Below are positions 6,920 to 13,434 of a stretch of DNA of 16,794 nt, piece after piece. The position numbers were made by a program, and so were the translations under genes. Every line of letters begins with the position of its first letter. Position 1 is the first letter of the stretch. Under the pieces are notes generated by a model, which saw nothing but the letters and a program-made list of their open reading frames with translations, did not search any database and had not been told where the DNA came from. The stretch comes from CAYFLR01 sp964343805 (GTDB lineage: Bacteria; Bdellovibrionota_B; Oligoflexia; CAYFLR01), in assembly GCA_964343805.1 (NCBI GenBank), contig CAYFLR010000089.1, forward strand, positions 1 through 16,794. The letters run 5' to 3'.

Positions 6920-9900
6920 ATGGGAAAACTACTTCTATTTATCCTATTCGCTCTTCTGATGGTTCAAACTGGGGATAGTAGCCTGCTCTACGGGAAGGCC
7001 AAAGGTCCGAGTTTATCTGGAGATGATCTGTTTGATCTGGAAATAGCTGCCGAAGCCTCTGCTACTCGTAATAAAGCTATTAGATATATTAACAAGATGC
7101 TCACTAAGGTGAAAAACAAGAAGAAGCGCGCTAGTTTATTATTCAGTTTGATGCGACATTATAGTAATAAATTTGTGGTGACCAGAGGGCAAGAAATTGA
7201 ATTGTACACCGCCAAAATCGAACGGTGGAATCGCACCAAGAGAGGACCCAAACCGCGAGTCAATCATTCTAAATCTACCAGTGTGAGAAACAAACTTATT
7301 ACCGTGGGAAATACTATCATCAAAAAGCATCGAGACTTCCATTCTATGGATGAAGTTTACTTTATGCTCGCCTATGCCTTACAAATGAAAGGCAGTAATC
7401 AAGCGGCCAGTAAATATTACAAAAAAATCATCGCTAAGTTCCCTAAGAGTGATCGACGGACAGAATCCTATTTTGCCTTAGGTGAATATTATTTTGATCT
7501 TCGAAAGTTTAGACAGTCACTCAAGTATTATAAAAAAGTAACCCAAGACAAAGGGGATCGTTTGGTTCTCTCAGCATGGTATAAAATTGGGTGGTGCTTT
7601 TACAATATAGGACAGTTTCGTAAGTCTTTAACCGCCTTCAAAAAGGTCGTGAGCTACGGGTCTGGTCGTGGAAAGTCGGGTCGTGATAAAACCAGATTGC
7701 TTCGTTTTAGAGAAGAGGCTTTAAGAGACATGGTTCTGGTTTACGCTGAAGTGGGTCGGGTGGCAGAGGCTAAAAGTTATTTTCACTCTGTGGGAGGAGA
7801 AAAGTACTTTCACGATATGCTCCTTAGATATGGTGAGACTTTAATCCATCAAGGCAAGATTCTGGATGGAGTCAAAGCCATCAAAATGCATATCAATATG
7901 GATCCCTATAATGAATTTGCTCCCGATAATTATCGTAAAATTATTGATGCCACTGAAATGTTGGCCAACAAGAAATATTTCTCTCGTGAATTAGGTGAGT
8001 ATTTAACTAAGTACAGTCCCAATGGGGCTTGGGCTCGTCATAATCGATCTGATCGAGATTTAGTCAATGATGCTGTCAAGACTTCTAGGCGGGTCTTTTT
8101 GCATCATGTAGAAACCATGCATCAACGTGCTCAAAAGCATAGAGATGATTATAAGTACCGACTGGCTTATGATGGTTATATGAAGTTAATTGAGGTCTAT
8201 CCCAATGATAAAGCCGCTTATGATGCGCTGTTTTTCAGTGCTGAAATTAAGTATCGTTTCGCCAGTAAACAGAGAAAGCGTAAAAGAAGAGAAAAGCAAT
8301 TGGTAGAATCTGCCATGCTTTATATGAAGACAGCTAATAAAAACACTCGCGGAAAACATTTCAAAAGGTCAGCCAACTCCATGATCATTGCCGTGAATCA
8401 GGCTTTTGAGAAAGAGTGGGAAATTATTCGTAAGAAAAAGTATCGCTACACTGGCAGACCCACTTTACTTTCACCAACAGCTGTCGCCTTTGTTAAAGCA
8501 TGTGACCAATATATCGCTTGGGGTTTTAAGGACAAGATTACCAGGCAATGTATGACAGATATTGCTGAGGTGCTTTTAAAACGCCGACATTTTGATCAAG
8601 CCGAAAAACGATTATGGAATCTCTTAAAAGCCTTTCCTAGGAATAAAATTGGTTTAGCGGCAGGTGAAATGATTCTGGCTCTCCATGCAAATAAGAAATC
8701 CTTAAAAAATACTGTGATGCGTCTCTCTGCTACTCCAGGAGTTGCCACCACCTCTTTAGGAAAGAAACTGCGTGAGCTCTCCTTGAAATTTATTCTCGAT
8801 GACGCACTCACTTTTGAAAAGCAACGGAAGTATGATAAGGCAGCCGTCAGTTATTATAATTATGCTATCAAGTTCCCTCGCTCCCCCAATGCCTCAAGCT
8901 CTCTATACAATGCCGCAATCAATTATGAAAAAGCGAAAATGCTCACCGAGGCTTTAAAAACCTATCAACTTCTTTATGCTAAGTATCCTAAATTTAAACT
9001 TGCCAAAACGGTGTTAAGTAAGATCGCCGTATTAAACGAAAACCTGCTATTTATGAATGAATCTGCGGCGACACACTATAAACTCTATAGAATCGAATCT
9101 AATGCCAAATTATCCAAAGCTCACCTTTTCGACGCCGCCCTATTATTTGCTGTGAGTAACTTAAGAAGGTCTGAGGAAGCTCTCTCTGTCTTAATGCGAA
9201 AGTATCCGGGAAGTCCTGAAGTTCGAACCATTGCTCTTACCATTATAAATGCCTATGAATCCTCTCGAGCTTTTCAATCTATGATTCGATTTTCTCAAAG
9301 AATGTTAAAAGCCATCAATTGGGATCAAGCAACCAAAGTTCTTATTCGTGGAAAAATGGCTCATGCCTATCGAGCGGTTAAAGATCAATCCAGTGCCACT
9401 TATCTCTTTAATCTAATCAGAAAGTCGACAAGAGCTTCCTCTCTTACGGGTGAAGGAAATAACTATTTAGCCGAAGCACACTATTTAAATTCCTTGCCCC
9501 GTTTAAATAGCGCGGTGCAGGTGAGGCTAAATTTTAAAACGCTTGAGGCTGATATTGGTAAAAAAATTGCCGCTTTAGATCGAGTTTCAGGGGCCTTTAA
9601 TCAGGTGTTTGCAACTAAAGATGCCGAATGGGGTGTTGCCGCTTTATTTTCTTTAGGAAATCTCTATCAGACTGTTGTGGANNNNNNNNNNNNNNNCCCC
9701 TCTTCTATAAAGCCAGCAGATCAACAGAAAATTAGAGCAACTATTAGGCAGAGAATCAGTGCCCCACTTGATCAAAAAGCTCTGGCCTATTATCGAGAAG
9801 GATACACCTTAGCGGTAAGGCAAAAGGTATATACTCCTTACATGTCCTTTTTGTATCAGAAGTTAAATAGACATATGAGTACCAATAAACGAGCAGAAGT

Positions 9901-9976
9901 TGTGGGAATTCCCAACCCTAAATTGATTGATGCTCTATTTTTTGATGAGAGTTCTCTGAGTGACTTGTTTAATTAA
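6920..9976 (+). CDS. Large exported TPR protein, GltD/NfsD (AgmU)-like
   Basis: About 1018 residues, six of them unknown because of the in-frame 15-N run at 9682-9696. A signal peptide (MGKLLLFILFALLMVQ, cleavage near residue 20-28) points to the periplasm. TPRs are clear at about 143-245 (motifs such as YFALGEYYFDLRKFRQSLKY and WYKIGWCFYNIGQFRKSL) and again at about 626-760 (KYDKAAVSYYNYAIKFPRSP, NAAINYEKAKMLTEALKTY). The stretch between is helical, less regular, and Lys/Arg-rich. AGGA lies ten bases before the ATG. It is two bases after the previous stop, and the ribosome site of the next gene overlaps its own stop, so translation is probably coupled. Size, export and order match GltD/AgmU, a periplasmic scaffold of gliding complexes. 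The name is by analogy; TPRs alone are not specific. Confidence 0.75.
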   Translation: MGKLLLFILFALLMVQTGDSSLLYGKAKGPSLSGDDLFDLEIAAEASATRNKAIRYINKMLTKVKNKKKRASLLFSLMRHYSNKFVVTRGQEIELYTAKIERWNRTKRGPKPRVNHSKSTSVRNKLITVGNTIIKKHRDFHSMDEVYFMLAYALQMKGSNQAASKYYKKIIAKFPKSDRRTESYFALGEYYFDLRKFRQSLKYYKKVTQDKGDRLVLSAWYKIGWCFYNIGQFRKSLTAFKKVVSYGSGRGKSGRDKTRLLRFREEALRDMVLVYAEVGRVAEAKSYFHSVGGEKYFHDMLLRYGETLIHQGKILDGVKAIKMHINMDPYNEFAPDNYRKIIDATEMLANKKYFSRELGEYLTKYSPNGAWARHNRSDRDLVNDAVKTSRRVFLHHVETMHQRAQKHRDDYKYRLAYDGYMKLIEVYPNDKAAYDALFFSAEIKYRFASKQRKRKRREKQLVESAMLYMKTANKNTRGKHFKRSANSMIIAVNQAFEKEWEIIRKKKYRYTGRPTLLSPTAVAFVKACDQYIAWGFKDKITRQCMTDIAEVLLKRRHFDQAEKRLWNLLKAFPRNKIGLAAGEMILALHANKKSLKNTVMRLSATPGVATTSLGKKLRELSLKFILDDALTFEKQRKYDKAAVSYYNYAIKFPRSPNASSSLYNAAINYEKAKMLTEALKTYQLLYAKYPKFKLAKTVLSKIAVLNENLLFMNESAATHYKLYRIESNAKLSKAHLFDAALLFAVSNLRRSEEALSVLMRKYPGSPEVRTIALTIINAYESSRAFQSMIRFSQRMLKAINWDQATKVLIRGKMAHAYRAVKDQSSATYLFNLIRKSTRASSLTGEGNNYLAEAHYLNSLPRLNSAVQVRLNFKTLEADIGKKIAALDRVSGAFNQVFATKDAEWGVAALFSLGNLYQTVVXXXXXXPSSIKPADQQKIRATIRQRISAPLDQKALAYYREGYTLAVRQKVYTPYMSFLYQKLNRHMSTNKRAEVVGIPNPKLIDALFFDESSLSDLFN
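9682..9696. other. Assembly gap (15 N)
   Basis: Fifteen Ns lie inside the GltD-like gene. The length keeps the reading frame, and the open frame continues to a normal stop. Confidence 0.95.
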
Positions 9977-9980
9977 GAGG
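9975..9980 (+). promoter_or_regulatory. Ribosome binding site fixing the TTG start of the lipoprotein gene
   Basis: AAGAGG overlaps the stop codon of the preceding gene and sits six bases before TTG 9987-9989. This argues for the TTG over an in-frame GTG at 9960, which has no such site and would put extra charged residues before the signal peptide. Confidence 0.7.
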
Positions 9981-9986
9981 TATGAC

Positions 9987-10937
9987 TTGATTAAGTACTT
10001 ACGCTTTATAATTTTGAATGTGATTGGTTCTTCGTTTCTTATTACTTGTACTTCGAATGTGGGAGTGCAAGAGATGGAGTCGAAGGAAAACCTGAGACGG
10101 GAAGTGCCAGTAGAGAAAGAGTGTACCAAAGAAAGATACTTTTTTAAAAGTGTCTATAATAACCCAGAGGAGGTGGGGTATATTCCTCTCTCTTTGATAT
10201 CTAAAGCTATTTCTGAACATCAAGGAATTGTGAAAGCTTCCAAAAAAGATCAAAATCGTTGCTACTATAATCTTTTGACTCTGAATCTATTAAAAACCGG
10301 TGGAGGAGGAGTGGCGATAAATTGGGGAAGAAAAATTCTTGAGAGTTACCCCAGGGCGGTTTTAGCTCGTTATTTAATCTCCCTAGGTTACTATCTACAA
10401 AATAGGCTGCCTATGGCAGAGTATCTTTTGGTGGACCTTATCTCTAAAAGGCAAAACGCTCATCTTTCCATGATATATAACCTTTATGGCCTCATTCGCT
10501 ATCGTCAAGGAAAGAAGATTGAAGCCGCCAAGTATTTTTCCAAAGCTATCTCTTTTAGTCTAGACTATGAGGTGGCCCCTCGTTTGAATCTGGCCTTTTT
10601 AGCTCTTTCCCACTTTGATGGAGGAACTGCTAGGCAAGCTCTTCAATCTGTGCCCAAAAAGTTTGAAATTTATGAAGTTCAGCTAGCTTTGGCTATTAGT
10701 TATTTTTTGGCAGGTCAAATTAAGTATGCTAAAGGAGCTTTTGAAAGAGCGGCCGATCTAAAAGATAGTGCCAGTACCCCACTTTTTTATTTAGGCAAAC
10801 TGGCTTTATTTCATTATAATAATCCCAAAGATGCAGAGGATTATTTTAATAACTTTTTGGAAAAACGAGATCGTGTTTTTTATCAAAAAAGGCAACAAGT
10901 GAGAGGCTGGTTAGCCCAAGCACGAGGAGGAAAGTAG
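9987..10937 (+). CDS. TPR lipoprotein, GltE/NfsE-like
   Basis: A 316-residue lipoprotein. From the TTG start the N-terminus is MIKYLRF, a hydrophobic core, and lipobox LITC with the lipidated cysteine at 21. The residues after it are T-S, not Asp, so outer-membrane sorting is expected. The mature protein begins with a charged linker, then TPR-like helix pairs, for example IYNLYGLIRYRQGKKIEAAK, LQLALA-type pairs, and FYLGKLALFHYNNPKDAEDY near the C-terminus. Translation is coupled to the gene upstream by the stop-overlapping AAGAGG, and its TAG stop abuts the next start. Order and features match GltE/NfsE, a TPR lipoprotein of the gliding/sporulation complexes. The T before the lipobox cysteine is less common than G, A or S but is accepted. 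Confidence 0.78.
   Translation: MIKYLRFIILNVIGSSFLITCTSNVGVQEMESKENLRREVPVEKECTKERYFFKSVYNNPEEVGYIPLSLISKAISEHQGIVKASKKDQNRCYYNLLTLNLLKTGGGGVAINWGRKILESYPRAVLARYLISLGYYLQNRLPMAEYLLVDLISKRQNAHLSMIYNLYGLIRYRQGKKIEAAKYFSKAISFSLDYEVAPRLNLAFLALSHFDGGTARQALQSVPKKFEIYEVQLALAISYFLAGQIKYAKGAFERAADLKDSASTPLFYLGKLALFHYNNPKDAEDYFNNFLEKRDRVFYQKRQQVRGWLAQARGGK
10925..10930 (+). promoter_or_regulatory. Strong ribosome binding site before the small exported protein
   Basis: AGGAGG lies nine bases before ATG 10940 and six before GTG 10937. Either start is possible, and they differ by one residue. Confidence 0.7.
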
Positions 10938-10939
10938 TG

Positions 10940-11224
10940 ATGAATAGAACCCTACTTTATTTACTTCTTCTGAGCATTTTACTTGTAATCTTGTCCACAC
11001 AGATAGATAATCCAGGTAAGATTTTTGCTCAAAATTCAGTTAAATATCGCCAGAAAACTATTTTGTCTTTTGGTGACCGAGATATTGAGGGTGAAGGAAA
11101 GAGCCCTTTTGGAGCCATTATTATGACCGCCAAAACTAAAAAAGGGGATGGTTTAATAAAAATCCGAAAGCATTGGCGTAAAGAAATCGTTCGTTCAGCT
11201 AATAAAATTTCAAACAAAAAGTGA
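10940..11224 (+). CDS. Small exported basic protein at the GltF position
   Basis: 94 residues. MNRTLLYLLLLSILLVILST is a hydrophobic N-terminal segment, either a signal peptide ending near FAQ (about residue 31) or a single membrane anchor. The rest is basic, with a Gly-containing FGDRDIEGEGKSPFGAII stretch and a Lys/Arg-rich end, so it is likely periplasmic. The start could equally be GTG 10937, one base inside the upstream stop; AGGAGG serves both. It sits between the TPR lipoprotein and the FHA-TonB-like protein, the place of gltF in the D-E-F-G order of Myxococcus as I recall it. Sequence alone does not identify a family. The tight packing (three bases to the next gene) says it belongs to the same complex. 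Confidence 0.6.
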   Translation: MNRTLLYLLLLSILLVILSTQIDNPGKIFAQNSVKYRQKTILSFGDRDIEGEGKSPFGAIIMTAKTKKGDGLIKIRKHWRKEIVRSANKISNKK

Positions 11225-11227
11225 TCT

Positions 11228-13342
11228 ATGGGAACAGAGCAAACACCGATACCACTGGTATTTAAAATTGAAGAAAACGGCAAAGTTGCAATGGTCAAAT
11301 CCTTTGTCCAGGAAAGGATTGTGGTTGGTTCTATCTTAACTGTTGATTTGCAGATTAAGCATGACAGTGTTTCAAAAATCCACGCTTTGATTGAAACCAC
11401 CCCTGATGGCAAGCTATCTATCACGGATCTGGGTAGCCAAAAAGGGACCTTTGTTAATGGAGAGCAGGTTACCGTTGAAACTCAGACCACTCTCCCGCTC
11501 CAGTTGAAAATTGGAGAGGTGAATATTGCTGCAGAGCATCTTCTGATGGGGAATGAGATCAAAGAGCAGGAAGCCAAATCTCCTGAAGCTCAACCTGAAC
11601 CAGAACCTCCAAAGACCGAACCAAAACCTGAACCCCCCCCCGAACCGGTCAAAGAAACTGCTCCAGAACCCAGCGCAGAACCCACTCCGGAACCGGTTAA
11701 AGAACCTGTGAAAGAAGAGGTGCAAAAGCCTGATCCTGAACCGATTAGAGAGGAGCCAAAGCAAGTAGAGACACCCAAACCTACAACTTCGGCGGCCATC
11801 AAAAATACTCAAGCCATTGAAGGATTGGCAGATAAAAATAAACTCTACACTTATGGAAGTCAAGAGAGCGGAAACGTCATCGAAATTGTGACACATTGGG
11901 GAAAAACTGTACTTGATGTGGCTCACTTTTCCTTTGGAGAAGACCGTAAAATTACCATTGGCTGTTCTTTAGATGATGATATCGAAGCTTGTGTTCCTGA
12001 GCTCTATGAAAAGCAAGAATTCATGCATTTTCAAAGTGGGCAGGTGACTCTTAATACTCTCAAAGGCATGTCGGGCATTTTAAGAGTAGGCGGGAAAGTT
12101 CAGCCGATTAATGGAGAAGATCCTGCTAGAATCACTCTTGCCAAAGGTGATTTTGCCAAGATCTCCTATGGAACCATTGATTATTTTCTATTCTATGTAA
12201 CTCCTCCACCTCAACCCGATTTAAAAACCCTCAAAGAGGATGATCCTCTTTTTAATAAAATTCTTTCTTATGTTCTTCTCTTTTGTTGTTTCTTTGCCGG
12301 TATGGCAAAGATTATGGATCTACCCGATACAGGAAAAGAACTATCTGAACAAGATGATCATTTGGTCACTATTTATAGGCCAAAAGATCCCATTAAGAAA
12401 CCTCCCGTGGTAAAAAAGAAAGTCAAATTAAAGAAAGAGAAGGTGAAAAAACCTAAAAAGGTCAAAAAACCGAAGAAGGTCAGAAAGAGAAAAAATCGAA
12501 AAAAGAAAAGACCTGTTCCGATCATTGCACCCGTGGCAGAGAAAGAATCGGCACCCACCAAAGGAAAAACTTCCGCTCCTAAAGTCTTAGCTGGTGAAAG
12601 CAAAAAAGGTGATGGACGAAACGTTGGACTATCCAAAGGGCCGGGTAAAGGTGGAGGCGGTCGAGCTGGTGGAGGAAAAGGCCGTTTTTCTGGAAAAAGA
12701 AAAGGAAATAACAAAGAGAACCGCTTTGGTGGTATTAACCTGGATAACTTTGGTAAGGGAATGGGAAAAGTTTTAAATACCAAAGGGGTTGGTGCAATTG
12801 CTACCGGTATGCGATCCTCCTCAGGGGGGAGTGGTGGAATGGGTACCGCTAAAAGAACCACTGGCCTGGGAGGTATAGGAAGTGGGACATCACTGAGTGT
12901 CGGTGGACCAGGTGGTGGAGCTGGTGGTGGAATCGGTGGAGGTTCTGGCCTCTATGGTAAAGGTGGAGGTACTGGTGGCAAGGGCCGATTTGGTGGACGT
13001 CGTAAGGGTGAATACCGTGTTTCTGTTACTGGAGCCGACCCAGTTCTCAAGGGAGGACTTGAAAAGTGGGAAATAGAAAATGTTGTTAAACAGCATACTT
13101 CTCAAATCCGTCACTGCTACGAAAGGCAGTTGAATAGATATCCTTCATTAGCTGGTAAAATTACCGCTAAATGGAATGTAAAGCCGAATGGTCGTGTGAG
13201 TTCCGTCTCTTTGAAATCTAATATGGGTAATAGAGGGGTAGAGAGCTGTGTTCGTTCGGTGATCTACCGGATGAAGTTTCCCCGGCCTAGAGGAGGCGGT
13301 TCTGTAGATGTGAAATATCCATTTACCTTTTCTTCTGTATAA
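11228..13342 (+). CDS. FHA - transmembrane - AgmX/PglI (TonB-like) protein, GltG/NfsG-like
   Basis: 704 residues spanning the inner membrane once. An N-terminal FHA domain (about 10-105) has SKIH at 49-52 and DLGSQKGTFVNG ending at 78-79; FHA domains bind phosphothreonine, but the usual Arg after Gly34 is Ser35. A Pro/Glu-rich linker covers about 118-185. A second sheet-rich domain (about 205-325) may be a degenerate FHA. The membrane helix is about 345-360. Then come a Lys/Pro-rich stretch (390-430), a Gly-rich low-complexity region (about 458-595), and a C-terminal AgmX/PglI domain (about 607-704). That last domain has HCYERQL, NGRV and KFPRPRGG motifs, with cysteines C630 and C674 positioned for the family's disulfide. 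Such proteins link a cytoplasmic regulator to outer-membrane partners, as TonB does. It has no N-terminal zinc ribbon or GYF, so it is closer to GltG/NfsG than to GltJ. It is the last gene of the tight operon. Confidence 0.85.
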   Translation: MGTEQTPIPLVFKIEENGKVAMVKSFVQERIVVGSILTVDLQIKHDSVSKIHALIETTPDGKLSITDLGSQKGTFVNGEQVTVETQTTLPLQLKIGEVNIAAEHLLMGNEIKEQEAKSPEAQPEPEPPKTEPKPEPPPEPVKETAPEPSAEPTPEPVKEPVKEEVQKPDPEPIREEPKQVETPKPTTSAAIKNTQAIEGLADKNKLYTYGSQESGNVIEIVTHWGKTVLDVAHFSFGEDRKITIGCSLDDDIEACVPELYEKQEFMHFQSGQVTLNTLKGMSGILRVGGKVQPINGEDPARITLAKGDFAKISYGTIDYFLFYVTPPPQPDLKTLKEDDPLFNKILSYVLLFCCFFAGMAKIMDLPDTGKELSEQDDHLVTIYRPKDPIKKPPVVKKKVKLKKEKVKKPKKVKKPKKVRKRKNRKKKRPVPIIAPVAEKESAPTKGKTSAPKVLAGESKKGDGRNVGLSKGPGKGGGGRAGGGKGRFSGKRKGNNKENRFGGINLDNFGKGMGKVLNTKGVGAIATGMRSSSGGSGGMGTAKRTTGLGGIGSGTSLSVGGPGGGAGGGIGGGSGLYGKGGGTGGKGRFGGRRKGEYRVSVTGADPVLKGGLEKWEIENVVKQHTSQIRHCYERQLNRYPSLAGKITAKWNVKPNGRVSSVSLKSNMGNRGVESCVRSVIYRMKFPRPRGGGSVDVKYPFTFSSV
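11633..11641 (+). repeat. C9 homopolymer inside the FHA protein gene
   Basis: Nine consecutive Cs encode Pro-Pro-Pro of the Pro/Glu linker. Length changes here would shift the frame between the FHA domain and the membrane helix. Confidence 0.8.
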
Positions 13343-13348
13343 TTCATA

Positions 13349-13378
13349 TTGATAACAGTCTGAAAATAATCATATAAT
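13349..13378 (+). promoter_or_regulatory. Promoter of the coiled-coil protein gene
   Basis: TTGATA (13349-13354), an 18-base spacer and a perfect TATAAT (13373-13378) lie in the 90-base gap after the FHA gene. A start near 13385 would give a leader of about 48 bases. This implies expression that can be set apart from the upstream operon. Confidence 0.7.
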
Positions 13379-13415
13379 TTAATAAATTTAGAAAGTGGTA
13401 TAGAAATTTCTGGTA

Positions 13416-13434
13416 ATACCCGAGAGAAGGGTAT
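13416..13434 (+). promoter_or_regulatory. Hairpin covering the start codon of the coiled-coil gene
   Basis: ATACCC (13416-13421) and GGGTAT (13429-13434) are perfect arms around a 7-base loop, GAGAGAA. The loop and right arm hold the purine-rich ribosome site (GAGAAGG), and the first two bases of the ATG are in the stem. The fold could limit translation initiation. Confidence 0.45.

Noticed and set aside
9960..9986. Upstream GTG start for the TPR lipoprotein
   Set aside because: The TTG at 9987 has AAGAGG six bases upstream and gives a proper lipoprotein signal peptide; the GTG lacks both.
11414..11926. Minus-strand open frame of 170 codons rich in Phe and Arg
   Set aside because: It mirrors the Pro/Glu-rich linker of the FHA gene and has no protein-like pattern of its own.
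12373..12861. Long minus-strand open frame rich in Pro and Phe
   Set aside because: It is the antisense of the Lys-rich and Gly-rich part of the FHA-AgmX gene; low-complexity codons on one strand leave the other strand open by chance.
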